NCBI RefSeq assembly: GCF_038050405.1
Contig: NZ_CP150900.1
Span: 3,844,001-3,908,000, forward strand
DNA length: 64,000 nt
Direction: 5' to 3'
Origin: Paraburkholderia sp. IMGN_8
GTDB lineage: Bacteria > Pseudomonadota > Gammaproteobacteria > Burkholderiales > Burkholderiaceae
In this document: one piece after another, positions 27,240 through 41,026 of the stretch
Numbering within the stretch: position 1 is the stretch's first letter
Layout of the letters: the number at the start of each line of letters is the position of its first letter
The notes under the pieces: model-generated
Database searches by the model: none
The model's input: the letters and a program-made list of their open reading frames with translations, nothing else
What the model was told of the DNA's origin: nothing
Position numbers and translations under genes: made by a program

Positions 27240-28466
27240 ATGCAAACCAACCTCGCGGACTTCATTCGCAACACGCCGGACGGCGACGAAGCCGACGCCA
27301 TCCTGCACAAGTGCGTGCACTGCGGTTTCTGCACGGCCACTTGCCCGACCTATCAACTGCTCGGCGACGAACTCGATGGCCCACGCGGGCGCATCTATCT
27401 GATCAAGCAGATGGTCGAAGGCGCGGAGATCACACGCAGCACCCAGCTCCACCTCGACCGCTGCCTGACCTGCCGCAGTTGCGAGACCACCTGCCCATCC
27501 GGCGTGCAATATGGCCGGCTGGTCGAGATCGGCCGCAAGCTCACCGAAGAGAAAGTCACGCGCCCGCTCGGTCAGCGGCTGGTGCGCCGGCTGCTCGCGA
27601 GCTTCGTGCCGAACAGCGCACTGTTCACGCCGACCATGCGCCTCGGCCAGCACATCCGCCCGCTGCTGCCGAAGAAGCTGCGCGACAAGGTGCCCGCGCG
27701 GCAGCGTGCGCTCGAATGGCCGAGCGCGAAACATTCGCGCAAGATGCTGATGCTCGCCGGCTGCGTACAACCGTCGATGATGCCCAACGTCAACATTGCG
27801 ACCGCGCGGGTGCTCGACGCGCTCGGTGTCGAAACGCTGGTGGCGCCCGAAGCCGGCTGCTGCGGCGCGATCCGTCTGCATCTGGGCTACAACGACGAAG
27901 CACTCGACGACCTGCGCGCCAACATCGATGCATGGTGGCCGTACATCGAAGAGGGCGTGGAAGCGATCGTGATGAACGCGTCCGGGTGCGGCGCAACGGT
28001 CAAGGAATACGCGCACCTGCTGCGCAACGATCCGGCGTATGCGCAGAAGGCTCGCCGCGTCGTCGAATTGACGCGCGACATCTCGGAGATCCTGCCGGAA
28101 TTCCAAGAAGCGCTGGTCGCCGTGACGCGCCGCCGCGCGATTCATACGGTCGCGTTCCATCCGCCGTGCACGTTGCAGCATGGTCAGCAGTTGCGCGGCA
28201 ACGTCGAACATCTGCTGGCGGCAATCGGCATCGAAGTGCGGCTGCCTGCCGACAGCCATCTGTGCTGCGGCTCGGCAGGCACCTATTCATTGACGCAGCC
28301 GAAGCTCTCGTACGCGCTGCGCGACCAGAAGCTCGAACGGCTGCACGCGCAGGAGCCACAGGTGATCGTGTCGGCGAACGTCGGCTGCATTGCGCATCTG
28401 CAAAGCGGCACGTCCACGCCGGTCGCGCATTGGATCGAACTGGTGGAGCATATGCTGTCGGCATGA
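27240..28466 (+). CDS. glcF: Glycolate oxidase iron-sulphur subunit GlcF
   Basis: 408 residues. Two 4Fe-4S ferredoxin motifs are seen near the N-terminus, CVHCGFCTATCP and CLTCRSCETTCP, followed by two CCG domains with EAGCCGAIRLH and HLCCGSAGTYSLTQ. It passes electrons from GlcD/GlcE towards the respiratory chain. It is tightly coupled to glcE. Confidence 0.96.
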   Translation: MQTNLADFIRNTPDGDEADAILHKCVHCGFCTATCPTYQLLGDELDGPRGRIYLIKQMVEGAEITRSTQLHLDRCLTCRSCETTCPSGVQYGRLVEIGRKLTEEKVTRPLGQRLVRRLLASFVPNSALFTPTMRLGQHIRPLLPKKLRDKVPARQRALEWPSAKHSRKMLMLAGCVQPSMMPNVNIATARVLDALGVETLVAPEAGCCGAIRLHLGYNDEALDDLRANIDAWWPYIEEGVEAIVMNASGCGATVKEYAHLLRNDPAYAQKARRVVELTRDISEILPEFQEALVAVTRRRAIHTVAFHPPCTLQHGQQLRGNVEHLLAAIGIEVRLPADSHLCCGSAGTYSLTQPKLSYALRDQKLERLHAQEPQVIVSANVGCIAHLQSGTSTPVAHWIELVEHMLSA

Positions 28467-28553
28467 GGCGGGTGCGGACGGCGGCAATATTACATGCCGC
28501 GGCCTTCGCTCTCTTGAAACGCTCCCAGTAACGGCGCGATGCGACGACGTCCG

Positions 28554-28559
28554 TATAAT
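28554..28559 (+). promoter_or_regulatory. Candidate -10 box of yggS
   Basis: A perfect TATAAT at 28554-28559, 39 bases before the yggS ATG. No good -35 is seen 16-18 bases upstream. Confidence 0.42.
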
Positions 28560-28598
28560 CCGGTACATCGTTTTTCGCTGGACTTCCGGTTCCGTTCC

Positions 28599-29297
28599 AT
28601 GCCCGATCTGATTCACAACCTCGAAGCGGTGCAGCAGCGCATCGCCCTCGCCGCGCATGCCGCCGGACGCGACGCGTGTTCGATTACCCTGCTCGCGGTC
28701 TCGAAGACATTTCCCGCCGAAGACGTACGCGCCGCCTACGCAGCCGGTCAACGCGCGTTCGGCGAGAACTACGTGCAGGAAGCCATCGCCAAGATCGAGG
28801 CGCTGGCCGATCTGCGGGCGTCGATCGAATGGCATTTCATCGGACCATTGCAATCGAACAAGACGCGGCCGGTCGCAGAGCATTTCGACTGGGTGCATTC
28901 GGTCGATCGGCTGAAGATTGCACAGCGTCTGGCCGAGCAGCGCCCGGACAACCTGCCGCCGCTGAACGTGTGCCTGCAGGTGAATATCAGCGGCGAGGCG
29001 TCGAAGAGCGGCGTAAGCATCCCCGAGGCCGCGGAAGTCGCGCGGGAAATCGCCGCGCTGCCGAAGTTGCATTTGCGCGGCCTGATGGCGATTCCGGAAC
29101 CGGCCGGCAGTATCGACGAGCAACGCGCACCGCATCGGCAGTTGCGCGAACTGTTCGAGCGCCTGCGTGACGACGGGCTCGAACTCGATACGCTCTCGAT
29201 GGGCATGTCGAGCGACCTCGAAGCCGCCGTGCTGGAAGGCGCGACCATCGTGCGCGTCGGCACTGCGATCTTCGGCGCGCGAGATTACTCTAACTGA
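28599..29297 (+). CDS. yggS: YggS family pyridoxal phosphate homeostasis protein
   Basis: 232 residues. PLP-binding lysine in LLAVSKTFPAEDVRAAY near residue 37, FGENYVQEA, WHFIGPLQSNK and LSMGMSSDLEAAVLEGAT, the PROSC/YggS hallmarks. Controls free PLP and affects amino acid metabolism rather than catalysing a known reaction. ATG 28599 chosen because homologues start MPDLIHNLEAV at this point. It is followed 49 bases later by proC, a widely conserved neighbour pair. Confidence 0.95.
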   Translation: MPDLIHNLEAVQQRIALAAHAAGRDACSITLLAVSKTFPAEDVRAAYAAGQRAFGENYVQEAIAKIEALADLRASIEWHFIGPLQSNKTRPVAEHFDWVHSVDRLKIAQRLAEQRPDNLPPLNVCLQVNISGEASKSGVSIPEAAEVAREIAALPKLHLRGLMAIPEPAGSIDEQRAPHRQLRELFERLRDDGLELDTLSMGMSSDLEAAVLEGATIVRVGTAIFGARDYSN

Positions 29298-29346
29298 CCG
29301 TTGCGGGACGCTTTGGGCTCCCTAACGGAACATCTTTCGGAACATC

Positions 29347-30162
29347 ATGAAAATTGCATTTATCGGCGGTGGCAACATGGCTGCCGCATTGATCGGCGGC
29401 CTCATCAAGCGCGGTGTCGCGCCCGCTGACCTCTACGCGATCGACCCCAACGAAGACGCGCGCAAGCGTAATGAAGAGCAATTCGGCATCCGTACGGGGG
29501 CCACTGCGGACGCCGCGCTCGCATCGTACGACGCCGTCGTGCTGGCGGTGAAGCCGCAGATTCTTAAGAGTGTCGCGCAAGGGCTCGCGCCGCATCTGAA
29601 CGCAGCGCAACTGGCGATCAGCATCGTCGCGGGCATTCGCATGGATGACATGTCGCGCTGGCTGAATGGCCACACCCGGATCGTGCGTGTGATGCCGAAT
29701 ACACCGGCGCTGATCGGCATGGGTGTCGCGGGCCTCGCGGCTACCGCCAGCGTCGATGAAGCGGGCCGCGCGCTCGCGTCGCAGGTACTCGGCGCGGTCG
29801 GCGAAACGGTCTGGTTCGACGACGAAGCGAAGATCGACGCCGTCACCGCGATCTCAGGCAGCGGCCCCGCATACGTGTTCTATTTTATCGAAGCGTTGCA
29901 GGAAGCCGCGCGCCAACTCGGCATGGACGAAGCGCAAGGCCGCTCGCTGGCGGTCGCGACCTTCACCGGCGCGGCTCAACTGGCCGCGAACTCCGACGAG
30001 CCGCCCAGCCTGTTGCGCGAGCGTGTGACGTCCAAGGGCGGCACCACCGCCGCAGCACTGACGTCGTTCGACGCCAGCGGAATCAAGGATGCGATTGTGC
30101 GTGGCGTGCTCGCCGCCGACGCGCGCGCCAAGGAAATGGGCGACGAGTTCGGCAAGCAGTAA
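29347..30162 (+). CDS. proC: Pyrroline-5-carboxylate reductase
   Basis: 271 residues. Last step of proline synthesis. Rossmann motif IAFIGGGNMAAALIGGL at the start, then VLAVKPQ, RVMPNTPALIGMG and the C-terminal SGSGPAYVFYFIEAL plus TSKGGTTAAAL. Co-directional with yggS and convergent with ubiA. Confidence 0.97.
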   Translation: MKIAFIGGGNMAAALIGGLIKRGVAPADLYAIDPNEDARKRNEEQFGIRTGATADAALASYDAVVLAVKPQILKSVAQGLAPHLNAAQLAISIVAGIRMDDMSRWLNGHTRIVRVMPNTPALIGMGVAGLAATASVDEAGRALASQVLGAVGETVWFDDEAKIDAVTAISGSGPAYVFYFIEALQEAARQLGMDEAQGRSLAVATFTGAAQLAANSDEPPSLLRERVTSKGGTTAAALTSFDASGIKDAIVRGVLAADARAKEMGDEFGKQ

Positions 30163-30250
30163 GCAATCGGGAAGTGGGCCGGACGAGAACGCCGCGCGGT
30201 GGATCAATCCGTAGCGGCGTCGGCGGCCCGAATGAAGAAACGCAGAAAAA

Positions 30251-31114
30251 TCAGAACGAAGCTGCCGCGTAATGCGCGGCAATGCCGGCAAACAACGCGC
30301 CGCCGAGCCAGTTGTTATGGCGGAACGCCGCGAAGCACGGCATCCGTTCGCGGTTGCGGATCAGCGTGTAGTGATAGATCGCGCAGCCCACCGCCGCCGC
30401 CCATCCCAGCCAGTACAGCACGCCAAAACCCAGCATCACGCCGATGCCGACGTAAATCCCCAACGTCGCTGCATAACAGAGCATGATAGCGGCCACGTCA
30501 AAGCGACCGAATGTCAGCGCAGAGGTGCGGATGCCGATCTTGATGTCGTCGTCGCGATCGACCATGGCGTATTCGGTGTCGTACGCAACCGACCAGAACA
30601 CGTTGGCCAGCAGCATGACCCACGCGAGCATCGGCACATGATCCTGAATCGCGGCAAACGCCATCGGAATGCCGAAGCCGAACGCGATGCCGAGGTAAGC
30701 CTGCGGAATCGCGAAGAAGCGCTTGGTGAACGGATACGAGCCGGCGACGAACAGCGCCGCCACTGACAACTCTTTTGTCAGCGTGTTAAGCGGCAGAATC
30801 AGCAGGAACGCCAGCAGCGACAAACCGGCCGCCAGCGCCACCGCTTCCCACGCCTTGATCTTGCCCGAGGTGATTGGACGGTTTTCAGTGCGCTTCACAT
30901 AGCGATCGAAATCGCGATCCGCGTAATCGTTGATCGCGCAGCCCGCCGAGCGCATCAGCACTGTGCCCACCGTGAAGATCACCAGCAGCGGCCACGAAGG
31001 ATGGCCGTCGGATGCGATCCACAGCGCGTTGAGCGTGGGCCACAGCAGCAGCAGGCTGCCGATCGGCTTATCCATGCGCACGAGGCGCAGATACAAAGGA
31101 AGTCGGGCGAACAT
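30251..31114 (-). CDS. ubiA: 4-hydroxybenzoate octaprenyltransferase
   Basis: 287-residue integral membrane prenyltransferase of ubiquinone synthesis. The first Asp-rich motif is [19 protein letters not shown] near residue 66; the second is the conserved [17 protein letters not shown]. About eight hydrophobic segments are present. No ubiC is adjacent. Transcribed towards proC, sharing the terminator region downstream of dps only on its upstream side. Confidence 0.96.
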   Translation of the reverse strand: MFARLPLYLRLVRMDKPIGSLLLLWPTLNALWIASDGHPSWPLLVIFTVGTVLMRSAGCAINDYADRDFDRYVKRTENRPITSGKIKAWEAVALAAGLSLLAFLLILPLNTLTKELSVAALFVAGSYPFTKRFFAIPQAYLGIAFGFGIPMAFAAIQDHVPMLAWVMLLANVFWSVAYDTEYAMVDRDDDIKIGIRTSALTFGRFDVAAIMLCYAATLGIYVGIGVMLGFGVLYWLGWAAAVGCAIYHYTLIRNRERMPCFAAFRHNNWLGGALFAGIAAHYAAASF

Positions 31115-31223
31115 GGCGGATTCGGGGAAGTGCAGACGGTGCCGCTATTTTACGGGATGCGGGCGGCAGACAACGTCCAGGCGGCCAAGGTCAAGCTCGC
31201 CGCCCGATCCCGCGCTGCAAAAA

Positions 31224-31254
31224 ACAAAAGCCTCCCGCGAAGAGAGGCTTTTGT
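31224..31254. terminator. Bidirectional terminator downstream of dps
   Basis: ACAAAAGCCTC (31224-31234) and GAGGCTTTTGT (31244-31254) form an 11-pair stem with a 9-base loop. With A/T-rich flanks it works as a terminator for dps on the minus strand, 60 bases after its stop codon. Confidence 0.8.
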
Positions 31255-31313
31255 TTCGGTTCAACGCGAACGCCAATGCGCCGCGCTGAATCCAGGCGAA
31301 ACGCCGAGAATGC

Positions 31314-31802
31314 TTAAGCCAGCATCGAGCGCAGCATCCACGCGGTCTTTTCATGCGTTTGCATGCGCTGCGTGAGCAGGTCGGCCGTCGGCTCGTCGTT
31401 AGCGGCTTCCGTCGACGGGAAGATCGCGCGGGCGGTGCGCACCACGGCTTCCTGACCTTCCACTAGTTGGCGGATCATATCTTCCGCAGCCGGCACGCCG
31501 TCCGCTTCCGGAATCGACGACAGCTTGGCGAATTCCTTGTAGCTGCCCGGCGCATGCACACCCAGCGCGCGGATACGTTCAGCGATCGAATCGACTGCCA
31601 GCGCGAGCTCGTTGTACTGCGTTTCGAACATCAGGTGCAGCGTGTTGAACATCGGACCCGTCACGTTCCAGTGAAAGTTATGGGTCTTCAGGTACAGCGT
31701 ATAGGTGTCGGCGAGCAGGCGCGACAGACCTTCTGCAATCTTCTTGCGATCCTTGTCGGTGATCCCGATGTTGACGTGCTGGACGGCTTCTTTCTTGGCC
31801 AT
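31314..31802 (-). CDS. dps: Dps family DNA-binding ferritin-like protein
   Basis: 162 residues. Dodecameric mini-ferritin that oxidises and stores iron using H2O2 and protects DNA. Ferroxidase residues lie in [13 protein letters not shown] and [19 protein letters not shown]. Lys-rich N-terminus [12 protein letters not shown] 31802 has AGGAG eight bases upstream; the frame extends further but lacks a binding site there. Close to katA and oxyR, suggesting peroxide control. Confidence 0.95.
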   Translation of the reverse strand: MAKKEAVQHVNIGITDKDRKKIAEGLSRLLADTYTLYLKTHNFHWNVTGPMFNTLHLMFETQYNELALAVDSIAERIRALGVHAPGSYKEFAKLSSIPEADGVPAAEDMIRQLVEGQEAVVRTARAIFPSTEAANDEPTADLLTQRMQTHEKTAWMLRSMLA

Positions 31803-31958
31803 GACGACTCCTTTGAAGAGTGATACGAACCGGTCGGCTGATTGACGATTTGCAGATGAGCAATCCGCAAACATTAAAACGCTCGACAGTTTATCTTAGA
31901 AACGAGCGCCACTTGTGTGACGCACGGTCACTGGCGAAGCGTGCACGCTGCATGTAAA

Positions 31959-32123
31959 TCAGCTGCCGAGCGCGCGTTGCAGCGCTTGCGCGACGATCAC
32001 CGCCAGTCCGCTCGCGACGATCGCGAAACCCACTGCGCGACGCAACATCAATGCTTGCTGCTGTTGCCGCGCGCGGCGTGCGACCACTGAACCGCCAATG
32101 GTGGAAATCATCATCTGGATCAT
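31959..32123 (-). CDS. Small membrane protein downstream of katA (54 aa)
   Basis: 54 residues from ATG 32123, preceded by GAGGGAG nine bases upstream. A basic, Gln-rich stretch (RRARQQQQALMLRR) precedes one membrane helix (AVGFAIVASGLAVIVAQAL). It starts 76 bases after the katA stop codon on the same strand and may be read with it. Function unknown; a longer version reaching back to 32189 is possible but has no binding site. Confidence 0.55.
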   Translation of the reverse strand: MIQMMISTIGGSVVARRARQQQQALMLRRAVGFAIVASGLAVIVAQALQRALGS

Positions 32124-32198
32124 GATCGTGCTCCCTCGATTCGTATCAAAACCGGCAGGGCGCCGATGCGCCCCACCTTGCTGCATCACTTCAACTGC

Positions 32199-33653
32199 TT
32201 ACTTCTTGTTGCCTTCAGCGAGCTCGGCGATCGCCGCGACCACGCCTTCCGCATACGCCGGATCGGCGCGGCGGAAATGCTCGATCTGACGCGCGACGAT
32301 GTCCTCCGGCACGCCATTGATATGCCGCGCGATGTTGCCGAACAGCCGTTTGCGTTGCGCCGTATCGAACAACTGGAACAGCAAGCCCGGCTGGCTGTAG
32401 TAGTCCTCATCCGCGCGATGGTCGTAACGGTCGACCGCGCCCGCCGCGAGCGGCGGCTCCGACGCGTTACTGTCCTGTGCGAAGTCGCCGAAACGATTGG
32501 GCTCGTAATTCACGTTACCGCCGAGGTTGCCGCCCGTGCGCATCGCGCCGTCGCGATGGAATGAATGCGGACTCGGCACGCGCGACGTGTTCACCGGAAT
32601 CTGATGGTGATTGATGCCGAGACGGTAGCGCTGCGTGTCGCCGTACGAGAACAAACGCCCCTGCAACAGACGGTCCGGCGAGAAGCCGATACCAGGAACC
32701 ACATTCGCCGGCGTGAACGCCGCTTGTTCGACGTCCGCGAAATAATTCGCCGCATTGCGATTCAACTCGATGGTGCCGACGTCGATCAACGGATAGTCCT
32801 TCTGCGACCACACTTTCGTGATGTCGAACGGGTTGTAGCGATAGCTCGCTGCGTCCGCTTCGGGCATCACCTGAATCGCGAAACGCCATTTCGGGAAGTT
32901 GCCGTCATCGATGTTCGTGACCAGATCGCGCTGCGCGCTTTCGCGATCCTGCGCGACGACCTGCGCCGCTTCCGCGTCGGTGTAGTTCTCGATGCCCTGC
33001 ATCGACTTGAAGTGGAACTTCACCCAGAAACGCTCGTTGTTCGCGTTGATGAACGAGTACGTGTGCGAACCGAAGCCGTGCATCTGCCGGTAGTTCTTCG
33101 GAATGCCGCGATCGCTCATCAGAATCGTCACCTGATGCAGCGACTCCGGATGACGCGACCAGAAATCCCACGCCGCGACATTGCTGCGCATGTTGGTGTA
33201 CGGATCGCGCTTTTGTGTGTGAATGAAGTCCGGAAACTTGAGCGGATCGCGGATGAAGAACACCGGCGTGTTGTTGCCGACCACGTCCCAGTTGCCTTCT
33301 TCCGTATAGAACTTGATCGAGAAACCGCGTACGTCGCGCTCCGCATCGGCGGCGCCGCGTTCGCCCGCCACCGTCGAAAAACGCATGAAGAGCGGCGTTT
33401 CCTTGCCGACTTTCGCGAACACTTTGGCCTTCGTGAAGCGCGAGATATCGTGCGTGACTTTCAGCGTGCCGAATGCGCCCGAGCCTTTTGCGTGAACGCG
33501 GCGTTCGGGAATCACTTCGCGGTCGAAATGGGCGAGCTTTTCGAGCAGCCAGACGTCTTGCAGGACGACCGGACCGCGCACGCCGGCGGTCATCGAGTTC
33601 TGGTTGTCGGCGACGGGTGCGCCGGCTGCATTGGTGAGCTTACGTTCGGACAT
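32199..33653 (-). CDS. katA: Monofunctional haem catalase, small-subunit type
   Basis: 484 residues. Decomposes H2O2. The catalytic His lies in [15 protein letters not shown] (about residue 55), Asn in [18 protein letters not shown], and the haem-ligand Tyr in [14 protein letters not shown] near residue 340. Cytosolic; no signal peptide. Start [13 protein letters not shown] with AGGAG nine bases upstream. It follows a 46-codon gene on the same strand and is near oxyR. Confidence 0.96.
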   Translation of the reverse strand: MSERKLTNAAGAPVADNQNSMTAGVRGPVVLQDVWLLEKLAHFDREVIPERRVHAKGSGAFGTLKVTHDISRFTKAKVFAKVGKETPLFMRFSTVAGERGAADAERDVRGFSIKFYTEEGNWDVVGNNTPVFFIRDPLKFPDFIHTQKRDPYTNMRSNVAAWDFWSRHPESLHQVTILMSDRGIPKNYRQMHGFGSHTYSFINANNERFWVKFHFKSMQGIENYTDAEAAQVVAQDRESAQRDLVTNIDDGNFPKWRFAIQVMPEADAASYRYNPFDITKVWSQKDYPLIDVGTIELNRNAANYFADVEQAAFTPANVVPGIGFSPDRLLQGRLFSYGDTQRYRLGINHHQIPVNTSRVPSPHSFHRDGAMRTGGNLGGNVNYEPNRFGDFAQDSNASEPPLAAGAVDRYDHRADEDYYSQPGLLFQLFDTAQRKRLFGNIARHINGVPEDIVARQIEHFRRADPAYAEGVVAAIAELAEGNKK

Positions 33654-33724
33654 GCGGAACTCCTGGGTTGCTTTTATCGGAAAGAAAAATACGGGGAGAG
33701 GCGCGGCGCGCTAGCGCTGATGAC

Positions 33725-33865
33725 TTAAGCGGACAAGGCCCGATCGACCAGCAAGGACATGGCGACCGTGCGCATGCCGAGCATCGACGCGGCGAACGAG
33801 CGGGTGACGGGACGAGCAGATTGAGCGGCGACGGCCTGGACTTGCTGCGGGTTCGATTGCGTCAT
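33725..33865 (-). CDS. Small hypothetical protein upstream of katA (46 aa)
   Basis: 46 codons from ATG 33865 with GGAGG six bases upstream, the strongest ribosome binding site in the region. The product begins MTQSNPQQVQAVAAQSARP and ends with an amphipathic stretch LLVDRALSA; it has four Met and no Cys. It lies between the peroxide-type promoter and katA, 71 bases before the katA start, so both are probably on one transcript. Not recognised; may be a small stress protein or a leader that tunes katA translation. Confidence 0.6.
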   Translation of the reverse strand: MTQSNPQQVQAVAAQSARPVTRSFAASMLGMRTVAMSLLVDRALSA

Positions 33866-33910
33866 GATTTCCTCCGGGTCTTGTGCGGATCGGGCGATCC
33901 ATGGAGGGAA

Positions 33911-33937
33911 CTATAGCAACACTATCGAATTATAGTG
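33911..33937 (-). promoter_or_regulatory. katA promoter with ATAG/CTAT inverted repeats (OxyR-like)
   Basis: On the minus strand TATAAT (33929-33934) is a perfect -10 without a clear -35, as in activator-dependent promoters. It lies inside the palindrome CACTAT (33920-33925) / ATAGTG (33932-33937), with more ATAG/CTAT units at 33913, 33953, 33960 and 33973. OxyR sites are built of such tetranucleotides, but the spacing here is not the canonical 7 bases. Confidence 0.5.
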
Positions 33938-34035
33938 TTTGATTAATTTTATCTATTCGATAGGCACAACCGCTATCGCCGCTTCATGCGCGCTGCGGCC
34001 CGCCGCGGAGGGCGGCGAGCCGGCGTGGGCGCCAA

Positions 34036-34995
34036 TTAGTTGACGGCGACGGGCAGATCGAGTTTTTTCACGCCAGGCAGATCGCAGGCGTTGATGGCGT
34101 CGCAGATCGCCTCGATGGCGGGCATGCGCGTGAAGCTTTTGCGCCAGGCGAGCACGACGCGGCGATCCGGCACGGGCTCGTCGAAGGCGACGTAGCTGAG
34201 CAGGCCCGAATCGATGCCGCCTGCGTGCGGTTTGACTTCATACACCGACATGCGCGGCAGCACGGTGATACCGACGCCGCTCGCGACCATATGACGGATC
34301 GTTTCCAGCGACGAACCTTCGAAGGTTTTCTGGATGCCGTCCGCGTTCTGCGAGAAGCGCATCAGTTCGGGGCAGACGCCCAGCACATGATCGCGGAAGC
34401 AGTGGCCGCTACCGAGCAGAAGCATGGTTTCCTGCTTCAGGTCGTCCGCGTCGATCTTCGGGCGGTTTTCCCACGCGTGACCGGACGGCAACGCCACGAC
34501 GAACGGTTCGTCGTAGAGCGGGCGCAGCATCAGGCCCGTTTCCGGGAACGGCAGCGCCATGATGGCGACGTCGATTTCACCTTGTTTGAGCAGTTCGATC
34601 AGCTTGAGCGTGTAGTTTTCCTGCAGCATCAGCGGCATTTGCGGGACACGCTTGATCATCTGTTTGACGAGCGTGGGCAGCAGGTACGGCCCGATTGTAT
34701 AGATGACACCGAGGCGCAGCGGCCCGACTAGCGGGTCTTTGCCTTGTTTGGCGATCTCTTTGATGGCGAGCGTTTGTTCGAGCACGCGTTGCGCTTGCGT
34801 GACGATTTGCTCGCCGATGGGCGTGACGCTGACTTCGCTGGTGCCGCGCTCGAAGATTTGCACGTTGAGTTCGTCTTCGAGCTTTTTGATTGCCACTGAT
34901 AGCGTCGGCTGGCTGACGAAACACGCTTCGGCGGCCCGGCCGAAGTGCCGTTCGCGCGCTACCGCGACGATGTATTTCAATTCAGTGAGCGTCAT
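34036..34995 (-). CDS. oxyR: Hydrogen-peroxide-sensing LysR-type regulator OxyR
   Basis: 319 residues. N-terminal helix-turn-helix MTLTELKYIVAVARERHFG with SQPTLSVAIKKLEDEL; the effector domain has the two redox cysteines in GSGHCFRDHVLGVC at about residues 199 and 208. H2O2 joins them and switches the protein to its activating form. Usual targets (catalase, dps) lie directly next to it. Start at ATG 34995. Confidence 0.96.
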   Translation of the reverse strand: MTLTELKYIVAVARERHFGRAAEACFVSQPTLSVAIKKLEDELNVQIFERGTSEVSVTPIGEQIVTQAQRVLEQTLAIKEIAKQGKDPLVGPLRLGVIYTIGPYLLPTLVKQMIKRVPQMPLMLQENYTLKLIELLKQGEIDVAIMALPFPETGLMLRPLYDEPFVVALPSGHAWENRPKIDADDLKQETMLLLGSGHCFRDHVLGVCPELMRFSQNADGIQKTFEGSSLETIRHMVASGVGITVLPRMSVYEVKPHAGGIDSGLLSYVAFDEPVPDRRVVLAWRKSFTRMPAIEAICDAINACDLPGVKKLDLPVAVN

Positions 34996-35021
34996 TGGGG
35001 ACCAATCAAGGCGATAATTCG

Positions 35022-35044
35022 ATAGGTTCTAGTTATACACCTAT
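35022..35044. promoter_or_regulatory. Inverted repeat upstream of oxyR, probable autoregulatory site
   Basis: ATAGGT (35022-35027), 11 bases, ACCTAT (35039-35044), 27 bases upstream of the oxyR start. LysR-type regulators generally bind such dyads near their own promoter, and the ATAG/CTAT content fits OxyR. Confidence 0.5.
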
Positions 35045-35142
35045 AGGGTCGGTTCGCCAACTTTTTGGTTTTTTTGCCTACGCGGCGCTGTGGTGGTGGG
35101 CCTGCGGTGGGTGGTCTTTTGCTTGCTCTTTTTTTACCTTTT

Positions 35143-36012
35143 GCGGCGGCATTCTTCTGTGTGCCTGCGGCGTTGGCCTTTCCTTGCTTTCTTATTGGTT
35201 TATTAGCGTTCCCCCTGTGCGGGGGGCACCTACTTTTCTTTGCCGCCGCAAAGAAAAGTAGGCAAAAGAAAGCGGCTCAAACCGCTAATTCTTAAGCGGG
35301 TCCCCCGGCTTGGAGGAGGTAGTGGAGCATCTGGAATCAGTGTTCTCGCACACTCCGCCCTGGTGACAAGGCAGTCATACTTCCGGCGGCGCTGCGCGCG
35401 CCGACGCGGTACTTCTCAAAACCGCCAGCCGATTTTGGTGCCTGCGCCTGGTTCGGCGCGGTGGCGCTCTCTTCCACCTGTCTCGCCTAGGCGCTAATGT
35501 CTCACGCTCGCGTTCCCCATGCCCCGCGAAGGCGATAGCGTCTCGTTCGGGGTGGTGGCCCGCGCTCACATACCTCGGCGCCGAGGCAAAGCCAATGGCA
35601 CCCACCAAACAAAGAATCACCCACCGGTTTCCCTCGCAGACCGTTCCGGCGAGCACGCAATGCGAGGCGGGAAGGGATGATGCCGGAGGCGCCAATCTGC
35701 CATCGGTGTTGGGAAGTACCGCGTCGGCGCGCGCAGCGCCGCCGGAAGTATGACTGCCTTGTCACCAGCGCGGAGTGTGCGAGAACACTGACTCCAGATG
35801 CTCCACTGCCTCCTCCAAGCCAGGGGACCCGCTTAAGAATTAGCGGTGTGAAGCCGCTTTCTTTGCTTACTTTCTTTGCGGCGGCGCCCCGAAGGAAGTC
35901 CACTTGGTGGGCAAAGAAAGTAAGTGCCCGCCCCGCACAGGGGCGACGCTAATAGACCACTAAGAAATCAAGGAAAGGCCAACGCCGCAGGCACATAGAA
36001 GAATGCCGCCGC
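35143..36012. repeat. Inverted-repeat intergenic element, copy A
   Basis: Left arm about 35143-35416, centre of about 290 bases, right arm about 35706-36012, which is the imperfect reverse complement of the left. The same element occurs at 52222-53100. The left arm holds two perfect small hairpins: CCCCC/GGGGG (35211-35225) and a 15-pair stem (35229-35243 with 35248-35262). The right arm has a 27-base insertion inside the matching hairpin. The element fills the 1.05-kb gap between oxyR and recG; I see no credible gene in it. The short reading frames inside read through the arms on both strands and are rejected as coding. Confidence 0.88.
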
Positions 36013-36048
36013 AGGCGTACAACCCAAAGCGCCGAGCAGGCAAAAACA

Positions 36049-38286
<2,238 letters not shown>

Positions 38287-38435
38287 GGGTTGCTTCGCAA
38301 GTACAATATCGGCTGTCAAAGGTGTCGCCGCCATACAGCGCGCGGGCTCGCGGGCCGCTGAGGCGTCCCGCAATCATAGCCGCTCGCCGCCCGGCTTCGG
38401 CTCAATTCCGTCTCAATTCGCTTCCAGTCGTCCGC

Positions 38436-39485
38436 ATGTTTACGCTTTCCGATTTCGATTTCGATCTGCCGCCTGAGTTGATCGCGCAAGTTGCGCTGCC
38501 CGAGCGCAGCGCCAGCCGTCTGCTCGAAGTGGACCATACGGTGAGCCCGGCCCGCCTGATCGACCGCCGCTTCGCCGAGCTGCCCGAGTGCATCGCGCCC
38601 GGCGACCTGCTCGTCTTTAACGATACCAAAGTCCTGAAGGCGCGCTTCCTCGGCCAGAAGGCCAGTGGCGGCAAGATCGAAGTACTGGTAGAGCGTCTCA
38701 CTGGCGAGCGCACCGTGCTCGCGCAGATCCGCGCGAGCAAAAGCCCGCAGCCGGGCACCACGATCCGTCTCGCCGATGCGTTCGACGTGACGGTCGGCGA
38801 GCGCGTCGAGCCGTTCTACACGCTGCATTTTCCGGACGACTGTCTGACGCTGATCGAGCAATTCGGCCGCTTGCCTCTGCCGCCGTACATCGAGCACGAT
38901 CCCGACGCGACCGACGAAACCCGCTATCAGACCGTGTTCGCGCAAAATCCCGGCGCGGTCGCCGCCCCCACCGCCGGCCTGCACTTCGACGACGCGCTGC
39001 TCGCCCGACTGGACGCGAGAGGCGTCGACCGCGCGACGCTGACGCTGCACGTCGGCGCGGGCACCTTCCAGCCGGTGCGGGTGGAGAACCTCGCCGAGCA
39101 CAAGATGCATAGCGAGTGGTATCACCTGCCGCAAAGCCTCGCCGACAAAATCGCGGCGACCCGCGCGCGCGGCAAGCGCGTGATCGCGGTCGGCACGACG
39201 TCGATGCGCGCACTCGAAGCCGCCGCGCGCGACGCCGAAGCCACCGGCCGGCCGCTCGGCGCGGCCAGCACCGAAACCGACATCTTCATTACGCCGGGCT
39301 ATAAGTTCCGCGTGGTGGACCGGCTGGTAACCAATTTCCATTTGCCGAAGTCGACGCTGCTGATGCTGGTGTCGGCATTCGCCGGCGTAGAGACGATCCG
39401 CGCCGCGTACCGGCACGCAATCGAAGAGCGCTACCGCTTCTTCAGTTATGGCGACGCGATGCTGCTGACGCGCAGCGACGCCTGA
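38436..39485 (+). CDS. queA: S-adenosylmethionine:tRNA ribosyltransferase-isomerase
   Basis: 349 residues. Makes epoxyqueuosine in tRNA. Starts [18 protein letters not shown], and has [30 protein letters not shown] and [14 protein letters not shown], all typical of QueA. ATG 38436 chosen by homology. It is the first of queA-tgt-yajC-secD-secF, the widely conserved order. Confidence 0.97.
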   Translation: MFTLSDFDFDLPPELIAQVALPERSASRLLEVDHTVSPARLIDRRFAELPECIAPGDLLVFNDTKVLKARFLGQKASGGKIEVLVERLTGERTVLAQIRASKSPQPGTTIRLADAFDVTVGERVEPFYTLHFPDDCLTLIEQFGRLPLPPYIEHDPDATDETRYQTVFAQNPGAVAAPTAGLHFDDALLARLDARGVDRATLTLHVGAGTFQPVRVENLAEHKMHSEWYHLPQSLADKIAATRARGKRVIAVGTTSMRALEAAARDAEATGRPLGAASTETDIFITPGYKFRVVDRLVTNFHLPKSTLLMLVSAFAGVETIRAAYRHAIEERYRFFSYGDAMLLTRSDA

Positions 39486-40883
<1,398 letters not shown>

Positions 40884-41026
40884 ACGCCTGTCGACGGACA
40901 GCGACGGATTCAACGGAAGAATCAGTCGGCATCACACGGGAAACCTTACAATCAACTTTCGCTCGTAGTGAAAAAAGGCTTTAACAGCTTGATCGGAAAG
41001 CCGATTCGCCGCGCCGAGCCCTGGTT

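Noticed and set aside
33711..33902. 63-codon minus-strand frame upstream of katA
   Set aside because: Arg/His-rich, no ribosome binding site, and it overlaps in another frame the 46-codon gene at 33725-33865, which has GGAGG.
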